In this document: one piece after another, positions 8,440 through 17,234 of the stretch | How the letters are laid out: each line of letters begins with the position of its first letter | How positions within the stretch are numbered: the first letter of the stretch is position 1 | Assembly: GCA_035281745.1 (NCBI GenBank) | Contig: DATEDI010000006.1 | Coordinates: forward strand, 1 to 64,000 | Length of the DNA: 64,000 nucleotides | Direction: 5' to 3' | Source: 66-474 sp035281745 | GTDB taxonomy: Bacteria; Pseudomonadota; Gammaproteobacteria; Xanthomonadales; Rhodanobacteraceae | Program-made: the position numbers and the translations under genes | Notes under the pieces: generated by a model | What the model was told of the DNA's origin: nothing | The model's database searches: none | The model's input: only the letters and a program-made list of their open reading frames with translations

Positions 8440-8572
8440 TGAGGATGCTGACGAACAAATCCTTGGTACGCGTCGCCCTCACCCCACCGGCCGCCGAGCG
8501 ACCGGTCCCCCCCTCTCCCGCTACGCGGGCGAGGGGCGTTGGACGGCAATCTGCGGCTGCCGGACTTTCTGG
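8440..8572. repeat. mraY-ftsW spacer with hairpin; no murD
   Basis: This 133-bp spacer sits where murD normally lies. It holds the strong inverted repeat CCCTCTCCCGC-TAC-GCGGGCGAGGGG at 8511-8536 and a second GC-rich stretch (CCACCGG..CCGGT) before it. The CCCTCTCCC hairpin type reappears downstream of secA. I see no gene remnant of murD. Confidence 0.7.
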
Positions 8573-9871
8573 ATGGGTGCGTTGAGCATGCTCGGATTCG
8601 GTTCATCGCAGGCGGTGCGCAAACTCGGTCCGAAGGGCCGCCACGACCCGTGGCTGCTGCTGGCGATCACCGGGCTGGTCACGTTCGGCATCGTGATGGT
8701 GGCGTCCAGTTCGATTGCGGTGGCGGACGGGCAGCACATCGGCGAGTTCTATTACCTGAAGCGTCACCTGATTTTTCTCGCCGCCGGCGGTGCGATGGCG
8801 GTGTGGATCGCGCTGCGCGTCGAACTCGACAAGCTGGAAAAGTATTCGGGCTGGCTGATGCTGGGAACTTTCGCGCTGTTGCTGCTGGTGTTCATCCCGC
8901 ACATCGGGATGCGCATCAACGGCGCGCGGCGCTGGATCAACCTCGGCTTTTCGGGGTTCCAGCCGGTCGAATTGGCCAAGTTGACGGTGGTGGTGTACGT
9001 CGCCAGTTATCTGGTGCGCCACCGCGATGCGGTCGAGACGAAATTCCTGGGTGCGGTGAAGCCGGTCGTGGTCGCGGGATTCACCGCGGTGCTGTTGCTC
9101 GCGCAGCCCGACTTCGGTTCGGCCGCGCTGATCGGCGTGGTCACGATCGGGATGTTGTGGCTGGCCGGCGCGCGCATGCGCAATCTCGTGATCATGGGCC
9201 TGCCATTGATGCCGCTGGGCGCGTGGTTGGCGCTTTCCACCGATTACCGCGTGAAGCGCCTGACGTCTTTTCTCGATCCATGGAAGGATCCGTTCGACAA
9301 CGGCTTCCAGCTGACCCAGGCGTTGATCGCGGTCGGGCGCGGCAAATGGTTCGGCGTGGGCCTCGGCGGCAGCGTGCAGAAGCTGTTCTATCTACCGGAA
9401 GCGCATACCGATTTCATCCTTGCCGTGATCGCCGAGGAACTCGGATTCGTCGGCGTGTTGTTCGTGCTTGCGATGTTCGCGCTGCTTGTCGGCCGCGGGC
9501 TGCAGCTTGGCCTGCGCGGGGTGGAGGTGGGCCAGCATCGCGCCGGCTACGTCGCGTTCGGCATTTCGCTGATGATCGGCCTGCAGGCGCTGGTGTCGGT
9601 CGGCGTGAACCTCGGCGTGCTGCCGACCAAGGGCCTGACACTGCCGCTGATCAGTTCCGGTGGTTCCAGCACGTTGATGACTTGCGTGATGCTGGGTGTG
9701 CTGGTGCGCGCCGGCTATGAAATCCATCGCGCCGAAGACGCGCGCCGGATGGCGACGCGCCGCAGCGCGAATTCGGAGATCCATGCAAAAGAGCCCGACC
9801 GGACTTCCGCCGAGTTGCCGCTGGCGGCGCGCACGCGCATCGAACCCCGTTTCGGCGAGGTGCGCGCATGA
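8573..9871 (+). CDS. ftsW: Septal peptidoglycan glycosyltransferase FtsW
   Basis: FtsW is a SEDS-family lipid II polymerase working with FtsI at the septum. It has 432 residues with about ten membrane helices. Conserved SEDS segments are KRHLIF near TM2, INGARRWI, FQPVELAKL, QPDFGSA, the long extracellular loop with YRVKRLTSFLDPW, and the C-terminal ISSGGSSTL. The start is uncertain between 8573 and the ATG at 8588 (MLGFGSS). It follows the repeat-bearing spacer and overlaps murG by ATGA. The tail after the last helix is long and hydrophilic. Confidence 0.94.
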   Translation: MGALSMLGFGSSQAVRKLGPKGRHDPWLLLAITGLVTFGIVMVASSSIAVADGQHIGEFYYLKRHLIFLAAGGAMAVWIALRVELDKLEKYSGWLMLGTFALLLLVFIPHIGMRINGARRWINLGFSGFQPVELAKLTVVVYVASYLVRHRDAVETKFLGAVKPVVVAGFTAVLLLAQPDFGSAALIGVVTIGMLWLAGARMRNLVIMGLPLMPLGAWLALSTDYRVKRLTSFLDPWKDPFDNGFQLTQALIAVGRGKWFGVGLGGSVQKLFYLPEAHTDFILAVIAEELGFVGVLFVLAMFALLVGRGLQLGLRGVEVGQHRAGYVAFGISLMIGLQALVSVGVNLGVLPTKGLTLPLISSGGSSTLMTCVMLGVLVRAGYEIHRAEDARRMATRRSANSEIHAKEPDRTSAELPLAARTRIEPRFGEVRA

Positions 9872-10953
9872 GCGACGTGCGCGCGCCCGTGTTGATCATG
9901 GCCGGGGGCACCGGCGGCCACATCTTCCCCGGTCTCGCGGTCGCCGACGCCTTGCGCGCCCGCGACGTGCCGGTGTTGTGGCTGGGCGCGGAAGGCGGCA
10001 TGGAAAACCGGATCGTGCCCGAGCACCACGTCGCGATGCGAACGCTGCACGTGAAAGGATTGCGCGGCAAGGGCCTGCGCCAGCGTCTCGCGGCGCCATG
10101 GATGCTGGTGCGCGCGCTGTTCGGCGCATGGCGAATTCTGCGTGAAGCGAATCCGCGCAGTGTGCTGTCGATGGGCGGCTACGTGGCTGGTCCTGGCGGC
10201 GTCGCCGCATGGCTGCAACGGCGCCCGTTACTGGTGCACGAACAGAATCGCATCGTGGGATTCACCAATCGCGTGCTGGCGCGCTGCGCGCGCCGGGTGA
10301 TGAGCGGATTTTCCGACGCGTTTTCGGCCAGGGCACACGCGGAGTGGACCGGTAATCCGGTGCGCGCCGACATCGCCGCGCTGCCCGCGCCCGCAGAACG
10401 CCTGGCGCATCGCGCTGGCGCGCCGCGTTTGCTGGTGTTGGGCGGCAGTCTCGGCGCCCGCGCCCTGAATCTCGGACTGCCGAATGCGTTGTCGCGCATT
10501 CCCGCCGAACGCCGGCCGGAAGTGCGACACCAGTGCGGTGCCGCGCACGTCGAAACCACCTGCGCCGCTTATGCGCGCGCCGAGGTGCGAGCGACGGTCG
10601 AGCCGTTCATCGCCGACATGGCCGCGGCGTACGCGTGGGCGGACCTGGTGATCTGCCGCGCCGGTGCGCTGACTCTTGCCGAGCTTGCCGCGGCGGGTCT
10701 CGGCGCGATTCTGATGCCGTTCCCCTACGCGGTCGACGACCACCAGACCAAAAACGCCGAAGGCTTCGTAGCCGTGGGCGCGGCCGAACTGGTGCAGGAC
10801 CGGGATTTCGACGCGTCGCGTTTCGCCGGCATGCTGGAGCGTCTGCTGCGCGATCCGGACAAGCGTCTCGCAATGGCGAACGCCGCGCGCACGCTCGCGA
10901 AGCCCGACGCCGCCGACGTGATCGCGGAACGTTGCATGGAGGTGGCCGCATGA
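9868..10953 (+). CDS. murG: UDP-GlcNAc:lipid I GlcNAc transferase
   Basis: MurG is a GT-B fold enzyme on the inner membrane face that converts lipid I to lipid II. It has 361 residues. The N-terminal loop AGGTGGHIFPGLAVA, the GGYVAGP motif, HEQN and the C-terminal nucleotide-sugar site ICRAGALTLAELAAAG with PFPYAVDDHQTKNA are all present. It overlaps ftsW and murC by ATGA. Confidence 0.96.
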   Translation: MSDVRAPVLIMAGGTGGHIFPGLAVADALRARDVPVLWLGAEGGMENRIVPEHHVAMRTLHVKGLRGKGLRQRLAAPWMLVRALFGAWRILREANPRSVLSMGGYVAGPGGVAAWLQRRPLLVHEQNRIVGFTNRVLARCARRVMSGFSDAFSARAHAEWTGNPVRADIAALPAPAERLAHRAGAPRLLVLGGSLGARALNLGLPNALSRIPAERRPEVRHQCGAAHVETTCAAYARAEVRATVEPFIADMAAAYAWADLVICRAGALTLAELAAAGLGAILMPFPYAVDDHQTKNAEGFVAVGAAELVQDRDFDASRFAGMLERLLRDPDKRLAMANAARTLAKPDAADVIAERCMEVAA

Positions 10954-12389
10954 CGCCGCATCGCCTTCCGCCACATGGCGACATCATGCAGAGCTTCCGG
11001 CGCGTGCATTTCATCGGCATCGGCGGCGCGGGCATGAGCGGCATCGCCGAGGTGCTGCACACGCTCGGTTACGATGTGTCGGGTTCCGATCGTGCCGCGT
11101 CGCCGGTCACCGAACGGCTGGCTGGCATGGGCGTGCACGTCGCGATCGGCCACGCCGCCGAACACGTCGCCAACGTCGATGCGGTGGTGGTGTCCAGCGC
11201 GATCAATGTCGACAATCCGGAACTCGTCGCCGCACAGGCGCGCCGGATTCCGGTGGTGCCGCGCGCCGAGATGCTGGGCGAGTTGATGCGCTTCCGGCGC
11301 GGCATCGCGGTCGCCGGTTCGCACGGCAAGACCACCACCACCAGCCTCACCGCCAGCGTACTGGCCGAGGCCGGTTACGACCCCACGTTCGTGATCGGCG
11401 GGCAACTGCTTTCGGCCGGCGCGAACGCGCGGCTGGGCGCGGGCACCTATCTCGTCGCCGAAGCCGACGAGTCCGACGGCTCGTTCCTGAAACTGTCGCC
11501 GGTGATCGCGGTGGTCACCAACATCGACGCCGATCACCTCGACCATTACCACGGTGACTTCGCCGAACTGAAGCAGGCGTTCACGGATTTCCTGCACCGG
11601 TTGCCGTTCTATGGGCTTGCGGTGTTGTGCGTGGACGATCCCGAAGTCGCAGCGCTGGCGCAACGCACGCCGCGCTCGGCATTGACCTACGGCATCGACC
11701 GCGCCGCCGACGTGCGCGGCGGCAACCTGCGCGCGGACGGCGCGCGGACCCATTTCGAGTTGATGCTGCCGGGCCAGCCGAATCTTCCGATCACCCTGAA
11801 CCTTCCCGGCCGTCACAACGTACTGAACGCGTTGGCGGCGGCGACTATCGGATGGCACCTCGGCGTCGAACCCTTCGCGATCGCACGGGCGCTGGAACGG
11901 TTCCAGGGCGTGGGCCGGCGCTTCCACATCAACGGCGAGCTGCCGATCGACAAGGGCAAGGTGATGCTGGTCGACGACTACGGCCATCATCCGCGCGAAC
12001 TATCCGCGGTGATGCAGGCGGCACGCGAGGGCTGGCCCGAGCGGCGGCTGGTGATCGTGTTCCAGCCGCACCGTTATACCCGCACGCGCGACCTGCTGGA
12101 CGACTTCGCGGGCGTGCTGTGCGAAGCCGACGCACTGGTGCTGACCGACGTCTATCCCGCCGGCGAAGCGCCGATCACCGGCGCCGACGGCCGTGCGCTG
12201 GCGCGTGCGGTGCGCGCGCGCGGCAAGGTCGATCCGGTGTTCGTCGAGCATCCCCGCGCGCTGCGCGAGACATTGCCGGCATTGCTGCGCGACGGCGATC
12301 TGGTGCTGATGCTGGGCGCCGGCGACATCGGCGCGGCGGCGGTCGAACTGGCGCATGGCGCCGATCTGAAATCACGGAGCGCGGCATGA
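10950..12389 (+). CDS. murC: UDP-N-acetylmuramate--L-alanine ligase
   Basis: MurC performs the first peptide-stem step, adding L-Ala to UDP-MurNAc with ATP. It has 479 residues. It shows the N-terminal HFIGIGGAGMSGIAEVL domain, the P-loop GSHGKTTTT, EADESDGSF, and the C-terminal DDYGHHPRE and QPHRYTRT blocks. The start is the ATG overlapping the murG stop; a further in-frame ATG at 10986 (MQSFRRVHFIGIG) would match the shorter E. coli-like N-terminus. The frame is open well upstream, but that part is murG. Confidence 0.96.
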   Translation: MTPHRLPPHGDIMQSFRRVHFIGIGGAGMSGIAEVLHTLGYDVSGSDRAASPVTERLAGMGVHVAIGHAAEHVANVDAVVVSSAINVDNPELVAAQARRIPVVPRAEMLGELMRFRRGIAVAGSHGKTTTTSLTASVLAEAGYDPTFVIGGQLLSAGANARLGAGTYLVAEADESDGSFLKLSPVIAVVTNIDADHLDHYHGDFAELKQAFTDFLHRLPFYGLAVLCVDDPEVAALAQRTPRSALTYGIDRAADVRGGNLRADGARTHFELMLPGQPNLPITLNLPGRHNVLNALAAATIGWHLGVEPFAIARALERFQGVGRRFHINGELPIDKGKVMLVDDYGHHPRELSAVMQAAREGWPERRLVIVFQPHRYTRTRDLLDDFAGVLCEADALVLTDVYPAGEAPITGADGRALARAVRARGKVDPVFVEHPRALRETLPALLRDGDLVLMLGAGDIGAAAVELAHGADLKSRSAA

Positions 12390-13351
12390 GCGCGAATCGG
12401 CCCGCACGAATCTCGAATCCCGGCGCCTTCGGCCGTGTTGCCGTGGTGATGGGCGGCAGCTCGTCCGAGCGCGAGGTGTCGCTCAACTCCGGACGTGGCG
12501 TACTGGACGCGTTGAAGTCGCGCGGCGTGGATGCCCACGCGATCGACGGCATTCCGGCGCTGCTGGATGCAGTACGCGCCGGCCACTTCGCGCGGGTGTT
12601 CAACATCCTGCATGGCCAGCACGGCGGTGGCGAGGATGGCGTGCTGCAGGGCGCGCTGGATTCGCTGCACATCCCTTACACCGGTTCCGGCGTGCTGGGT
12701 TCGGCGTTGTCGATGGACAAGGTCCGCAGCAAGCAAGTCTGGAGTGCGTTGGGCCTGCCGACGCCGAAGTACATGCCGCTGCCGTGCGGCGCCGATGTGC
12801 ACGCTGCCGCGCGCGGGATCGGATTCCCGTTGATCGTGAAGCCGGCATCGGAAGGCTCCAGTGTCGGCGTGTCACGCGTGTTCAGGGAAAGCGATCTGGA
12901 CGATGCGGTGGCGTTGGCGCAGCGCTATCCCGGCGATTTGCTGATGGAAACCCTGATCGAGGGCGACGAACTCACCGTTTCGATCCTGCAGGACGACGTG
13001 CTGCCCAGCATCCGGATCGTCCCCAAGGGCGAGTACTACGACTACAACGCCAAGTACATCGCCGAAGACACGCAATATATCTGTCCCGGCCTCGACGGCG
13101 ACGTCGAAGCCGAACTGCGTGCGCTGGCGCGGCAGGCGTTCGACGCGTTGGCCTGTTCCGGCTGGGGCCGTGTCGACGTGATGCGCGATCGGCAGGGCCG
13201 CAACTGGTTGCTGGAAGCGAACACCGCGCCTGGCATGACCTCGCACTCGCTGGTACCGAAGGCCGCGGCGCAGGTCGGTATCGATTACCCGGAGCTGTGC
13301 TGGCGGGTGCTGGAAACCTCGTTCGATCGCGAACAGGGAGGCCCCGCATGA
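12386..13351 (+). CDS. ddlB: D-alanine--D-alanine ligase
   Basis: This ATP-grasp ligase makes the D-Ala-D-Ala used by MurF. It has 321 residues, with VVMGGSSSEREVSLNSG at the N-terminus, the HGQHGGGEDG loop, KPASEGSSVGVSR (ATP binding), EGDELTVSIL and the metal-binding LEANTAPGMTSHSLVPKAA. It overlaps murC and ftsQ by ATGA. Confidence 0.95.
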   Translation: MSANRPARISNPGAFGRVAVVMGGSSSEREVSLNSGRGVLDALKSRGVDAHAIDGIPALLDAVRAGHFARVFNILHGQHGGGEDGVLQGALDSLHIPYTGSGVLGSALSMDKVRSKQVWSALGLPTPKYMPLPCGADVHAAARGIGFPLIVKPASEGSSVGVSRVFRESDLDDAVALAQRYPGDLLMETLIEGDELTVSILQDDVLPSIRIVPKGEYYDYNAKYIAEDTQYICPGLDGDVEAELRALARQAFDALACSGWGRVDVMRDRQGRNWLLEANTAPGMTSHSLVPKAAAQVGIDYPELCWRVLETSFDREQGGPA

Positions 13352-14112
13352 AAGGCGCCGCTTCCCTCCGCTTTGCCGCCTGGATCATCGCGATCGCACT
13401 GGTCGCGCTGCCGGTGATCGGGGTGCTGCAGGGTTGGTTCGCTTCGGAGCGCTGGCCGGTGCGCCAGCTGCAGGTGCACGCGACGTTCCGGCACGTGAGC
13501 GCGGCGCAGATTCGTGCGGCGGTCGCGCCCAACCTCGGTTCCGGTTTCTTTGCGATCCGGTTGGACAAGGTCCGCGACGCGGTGGCGGCGTTGCCGTGGG
13601 TCGGCCAGGTGGAAGTGAGCAAGCATTGGCCGGATGCGCTGGACATTACCGTCACGGAAATCCATCCGGTTGCGCGTTGGGGCAGCGATGCCCTGCTGGG
13701 AATCGATGGCCGCATCTTCAAGGTGCCGGACGCCGGCGTCGTGAACGGATTGCCGCATTTCAATGGACCGGATGACCGCGCCGCCGACGTGATGGCGTTC
13801 TATCGCACCTCGCTCACCGACTTCGCGCCCTACAACCTGCAGGTGACCGGCGTCGACTTGTCCGCGCGCGGAAGCTGGAACCTCACGCTTTCCAATGGCG
13901 GATATGTGGTGGTCGGCAGCGACAAGCCCGACCAGCATCTGGCGCGGTTCGCGGCGGCATTGCCGATCCTGATGCGCGGCCGCAGCGACGGTTTCGTTTA
14001 TGCCGATTTGCGCTACAGCAACGGCTTCGCGGTGCGCTGGCCGGAACCGGCGCCCACCCCCTCTCCGAACTCGAAAAACGGTGGCTCCCATGCTGTTGAC
14101 GGAAACGTTTAG
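13348..14112 (+). CDS. ftsQ: Cell division protein FtsQ
   Basis: FtsQ is a bitopic inner-membrane scaffold of the divisome that recruits FtsL/FtsB. It has 254 residues: a short cytoplasmic N-terminus, one membrane helix at about residues 9-27, a POTRA domain (RQLQVHATFRHVSAAQIRAAV...) and the beta domain. The PWVGQVEVSKHWPDALDITVTE segment is typical. The last ~20 residues are Pro/Ser/Asn-rich. It lies between ddlB and ftsA, overlapping ddlB by ATGA. Confidence 0.93.
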   Translation: MKGAASLRFAAWIIAIALVALPVIGVLQGWFASERWPVRQLQVHATFRHVSAAQIRAAVAPNLGSGFFAIRLDKVRDAVAALPWVGQVEVSKHWPDALDITVTEIHPVARWGSDALLGIDGRIFKVPDAGVVNGLPHFNGPDDRAADVMAFYRTSLTDFAPYNLQVTGVDLSARGSWNLTLSNGGYVVVGSDKPDQHLARFAAALPILMRGRSDGFVYADLRYSNGFAVRWPEPAPTPSPNSKNGGSHAVDGNV

Positions 14113-14116
14113 GCCC

Positions 14117-15358
14117 ATGAATCGCAAGAGCGACAAGAACCTGGTCGTCGGCCTCGACATCGGCACATCCAAGGTGATGGCGATCGTCGGCGAGTACATG
14201 CCGGGCGAACCGGTCGAGGTGATCGGGTTCGGCAGCCACACCTCGCGCGGGATGAAGAAGGGCGTGGTGGTCGAGATCGACTCCAACGTGCATTCCATCC
14301 AGCGCGCGATCGAGGAAGCCGAGCAGATGGCGGGGTGCGACATCCGGTCGGTATGCGCTTCGATTTCGGGCAGCCACCTCGAGACCCACAATTCGCGCGG
14401 CGCCGCCGCGATCCGCGATCGCGAAGTCGCAGCGGGCGATCTGGATCAGGTGCTGGAATCGGCCAGCGCGGTGCCCATCCCGGCCGATCGCAAGGTGCTT
14501 TACAAGGAGCCGCAGGAATACCGCATCGACGGCCAGGACGGCATCCGCCATCCGGTCGGCATGAGCGGCGTGCGGCTGGAGGCTGGCGTGCATCTCGTGA
14601 CGGGCGCGGCTTCGGCGGTCCAGAACATCACCAAGTGCATCCAGCGCTGTGGACTCGCGGTGGACGACCTGGTGCCCGCCGCGGTGGCCGCATCGAAGTC
14701 GGTGCTGACCGATGACGAGCGCGAACTCGGCGTGTGCGTGGTCGACATGGGCGCGGGCACCACCGACATCGCGATCTACACCCACGGCTCGATCCGCTAC
14801 ACCAAATCGCTGCCGGTCGGTGGCGACCAGGTGACCTCCGACATTTCGCAATACGTGCAGACCCCCACCGGCAACGCCGAAGAGATCAAGGTCAAGTACG
14901 GCTGCGCGCTGGCGCAGATGGCGCGCGGCGAAGAAACCATCCAGGTGCCGAGCGTCGGCGAGCGTCCGCCGCGGCGGCTGCAGCGGCAGGCGCTGGCGCA
15001 GTCGATCCAGGCGCGCTACGAGGAAATCTTCGAGATGGTGCAGGACGAAATGCGCCGCTCTGGCTACGAAAACCTGCTCGCGGCCGGCGTGGTGCTGACG
15101 GGTGGCGCGGCCCGCATCGAAGGTGCGCTTTATCTCGCTGAAGAGGTGTTCCACAAGATGGTGCGGCTCGGCGTGCCGCAACACGTCACCGGCGCCACCG
15201 AAATGATCGCGACGCCGGCGCACGCATCGGCGATCGGCTTGTTGTTGCACGGATCGCGCGAAGGCGTGAGCGGAAATCGCGTGATCGGCGGCGCGATGGG
15301 CGACAGCGTGGCCGGCGCGATCGGCAAGGTGAAGGGCTGGCTGACGCGGAATTTTTAA
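14117..15358 (+). CDS. ftsA: Cell division protein FtsA
   Basis: This actin-like ATPase tethers FtsZ filaments to the membrane. It has 413 residues, with VVGLDIGTSKVMAIVGE (phosphate 1), VVDMGAGTTDIAIY (phosphate 2) and VVLTGGAARIEGA (adenosine) motifs. The C-terminal amphipathic anchor GKVKGWLTRNF is present. The ATG at 14117 fits the family N-terminus; an ATG at 14090 would add nine residues inside the ftsQ end. The gene is followed after 9 bases by a stem-loop repeat cluster. Confidence 0.96.
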   Translation: MNRKSDKNLVVGLDIGTSKVMAIVGEYMPGEPVEVIGFGSHTSRGMKKGVVVEIDSNVHSIQRAIEEAEQMAGCDIRSVCASISGSHLETHNSRGAAAIRDREVAAGDLDQVLESASAVPIPADRKVLYKEPQEYRIDGQDGIRHPVGMSGVRLEAGVHLVTGAASAVQNITKCIQRCGLAVDDLVPAAVAASKSVLTDDERELGVCVVDMGAGTTDIAIYTHGSIRYTKSLPVGGDQVTSDISQYVQTPTGNAEEIKVKYGCALAQMARGEETIQVPSVGERPPRRLQRQALAQSIQARYEEIFEMVQDEMRRSGYENLLAAGVVLTGGAARIEGALYLAEEVFHKMVRLGVPQHVTGATEMIATPAHASAIGLLLHGSREGVSGNRVIGGAMGDSVAGAIGKVKGWLTRNF

Positions 15359-15367
15359 GTCTGAAAC

Positions 15368-15571
15368 AGGCCATCCGTGGCCTGATCAGACACGCCGAGT
15401 CCGGCACATGTCCGTACTCGGCTTCGCCGAATCAAGCGATGGATCTGCTTGATTCGCGGCGGGCCCTCCGTGGCCCGCGAGAAATCCGCGCCGTGCCTCG
15501 GGATGAGGCGCGGCCGGCAAGGCGCCGCGGCGCCAAGGCCCATGAAGGGCCGAACCTTCCGAGACGGAAGG
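15368..15571. repeat. Cluster of stem-loops between ftsA and ftsZ
   Basis: Inverted repeats are packed here: AGGCCATCCGTGGCCT (15368-15383), GAATCAAGC..GCTTGATTC (15429-15455, 9-bp perfect arms), CGGGCCCTCCGTGGCCCG (15460-15477) and CCTTCC-GAGAC-GGAAGG (15555-15571). Several share the TCC[A/G]TG centre of the family seen after rnpB, ftsZ and lpxC. The rest of the 272-bp spacer holds no gene; the ftsZ ribosome-binding site GGAGGA is at its end. Confidence 0.8.
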
Positions 15572-15630
15572 GCATCACGACAGCAGCATGACAACAGCGG
15601 CATGACTTTCTGAAACACGGAGGACGGGCA

Positions 15631-16818
15631 ATGTTTGAACTGGTGGAACAACTCGCACCCAATGCGGTGATCAAGGTGATCGGTGTCGGCGGCGGCGGCG
15701 GCAACGCCGTCAGCCACATGGTCAATTCATCCATCGACGGCGTGGAATTCATCTGCGCCAATACCGACGCGCAGGCGCTGAAAAGCTCCGGCGCACGCAC
15801 CACGCTGCAACTCGGCGAAACCGTGACCAAGGGTCTCGGCGCCGGCGCCAATCCCGAGATCGGCCGACAGGCCGCGCTCGAGGATCGCGACCGGATCGTC
15901 GAGGTGCTGGACGGCGCCGACATGGTGTTCATCACCTGCGGCATGGGCGGCGGCACCGGCACCGGCGCGGCGCCGGTGGTGGCGCAGCTCGCCAAGGAGA
16001 AGGGCATCCTGACGGTGGCGGTGGTGACCAAGCCGTTCCCGTTCGAAGGGCGCCGGCGCATGCAGGTGGCGCTCAAGGGCATCGAGGATCTGCAGCAGTC
16101 GGTGGATTCGCTGATCACGGTGCCGAACGAGAAGCTGCTGACCGTGCTCGGCCGCGAAGTGACCTTGCTGAACGCGTTCAAGGCCGCCAACGACGTCCTG
16201 CAAGGCGCAGTGCAGGGTATTGCGGATCTCATCACCCGTCCGGGCCTGATCAACGTCGACTTCGCCGACGTGCGCACCGTGATGAGCGAAATGGGCATGG
16301 CCATGATGGGTACCGGCACCGCCCGCGGCGACGATCGCGCGCAGGCGGCGGCGGAAGCGGCCATCAACAACCCGCTGCTGGAGAACGTGGACCTGTCGGG
16401 TGCCTGCGGCATCCTGGTCAACGTCACCGCCGGCCCCAACCTCACCATGCGCGAGTTCGACGAGATCGGCCGGGTGGTGCACGACTTCGCCAGCGAGGAT
16501 GCGACCGTGGTGCTGGGCACCGCGCTCGATCCCGACCTGTCCGACGACGTGCGCGTCACGGTGGTTGCGACCGGACTCAACCGCGCGGTGAAGCCGCAGT
16601 TGCGACCGGTCGCCAAGCCGGAAATGGTCGAGATGCCGCAGCCGCGCCGCGTGCTGCGGACCGGTACCGACAACGGCATCGTGGATTTCGCCGCCCAACC
16701 GGAACCGGTGATGGCCACCCGCCGGGAATCGGCCCCGGCCGCCAAGCCGGACAAGGAAGTCGCGCCGGGTTACGACTATCTGGATATTCCGGCGTTTCTG
16801 CGTCGCCAGGCGGACTGA
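15631..16818 (+). CDS. ftsZ: Cell division GTPase FtsZ
   Basis: FtsZ is the tubulin homologue forming the Z ring. It has 395 residues, with the N-terminal IKVIGVGGGGGNAV, the tubulin signature GGGTGTGAAPVVA, and the T7 loop region NVDFADVRTVM. A variable linker precedes the conserved C-terminal peptide YDYLDIPAFLRRQAD that binds FtsA and ZipA. The gene has its own strong ribosome-binding site and is separated from ftsA by the stem-loop cluster, so separate transcription is possible. Confidence 0.98.
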   Translation: MFELVEQLAPNAVIKVIGVGGGGGNAVSHMVNSSIDGVEFICANTDAQALKSSGARTTLQLGETVTKGLGAGANPEIGRQAALEDRDRIVEVLDGADMVFITCGMGGGTGTGAAPVVAQLAKEKGILTVAVVTKPFPFEGRRRMQVALKGIEDLQQSVDSLITVPNEKLLTVLGREVTLLNAFKAANDVLQGAVQGIADLITRPGLINVDFADVRTVMSEMGMAMMGTGTARGDDRAQAAAEAAINNPLLENVDLSGACGILVNVTAGPNLTMREFDEIGRVVHDFASEDATVVLGTALDPDLSDDVRVTVVATGLNRAVKPQLRPVAKPEMVEMPQPRRVLRTGTDNGIVDFAAQPEPVMATRRESAPAAKPDKEVAPGYDYLDIPAFLRRQAD

Positions 16819-16820
16819 GT

Positions 16821-16908
16821 GCGATCGTCCATGATCGCTGCATCGCGGAAGTGGTCGCAAAGGGAGCTGCGCCGCATACGCGATGCGCTGGAACGGCCTT
16901 CCATGGCC
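16821..16908. repeat. Stem-loops immediately after ftsZ
   Basis: GCGATC-GTCCAT-GATCGC at 16821-16838 begins two bases after the ftsZ stop and has the same layout as GCGTTCATCCATGAACGC. GGCCTTCCATGGCC at 16895-16908 follows, preceded by GAAC and followed by TGACTTTCCACAACAGC, as in the rnpB-mraZ units. From 16909 to 17108 I see no gene. Confidence 0.75.
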
Positions 16909-17108
16909 TGACTTTCCACAACAGCCGCTTCGTGGTGGCGATGTGGAAAGATGCTTCGACCCGCACTGCCGGAACTCCCGTCCTCCGGCAGTGCGGGCAG
17001 TTTTCCGCCCGATTTTTGCCCGGTCGGGAACCTGCGATCCCCGCTGCGGTCGGAAATCGCCATGGGGGTTGTATTCGGGGTCAGGCGGGGCTCATCGGCC
17101 GGGCGGAC

Positions 17109-17124
17109 CGTGACGATCGTCACG
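17109..17124. promoter_or_regulatory. 16-bp perfect palindrome upstream of lpxC
   Basis: CGTGACGATCGTCACG is fully self-complementary and lies about 110 bp before the lpxC start. It could be an operator for a dimeric regulator. No regulator is identified. Confidence 0.45.
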
Positions 17125-17154
17125 TTCGGCGCCCGGAAGGATTAACTAAACCTA

Positions 17155-17192
17155 ACAGTCCACTTTATTCGGACTGTCAACCGTGGTAGCAT
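17155..17192 (+). promoter_or_regulatory. Hairpin and possible promoter in the lpxC leader
   Basis: ACAGTCC (17155-17161) and GGACTGT (17171-17177) form a perfect 7-bp stem around a 9-base A/T-rich loop. TTTATT (17164-17169) and TAGCAT (17187-17192) are spaced 17 bases and could be a weak -35/-10 pair overlapping the hairpin. This would put the start near 17200, shortly before lpxC. Confidence 0.35.
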
Positions 17193-17234
17193 CGCCCACG
17201 TTTTAGCGTTGTCCTAACAGGATTCCAACGAAAA

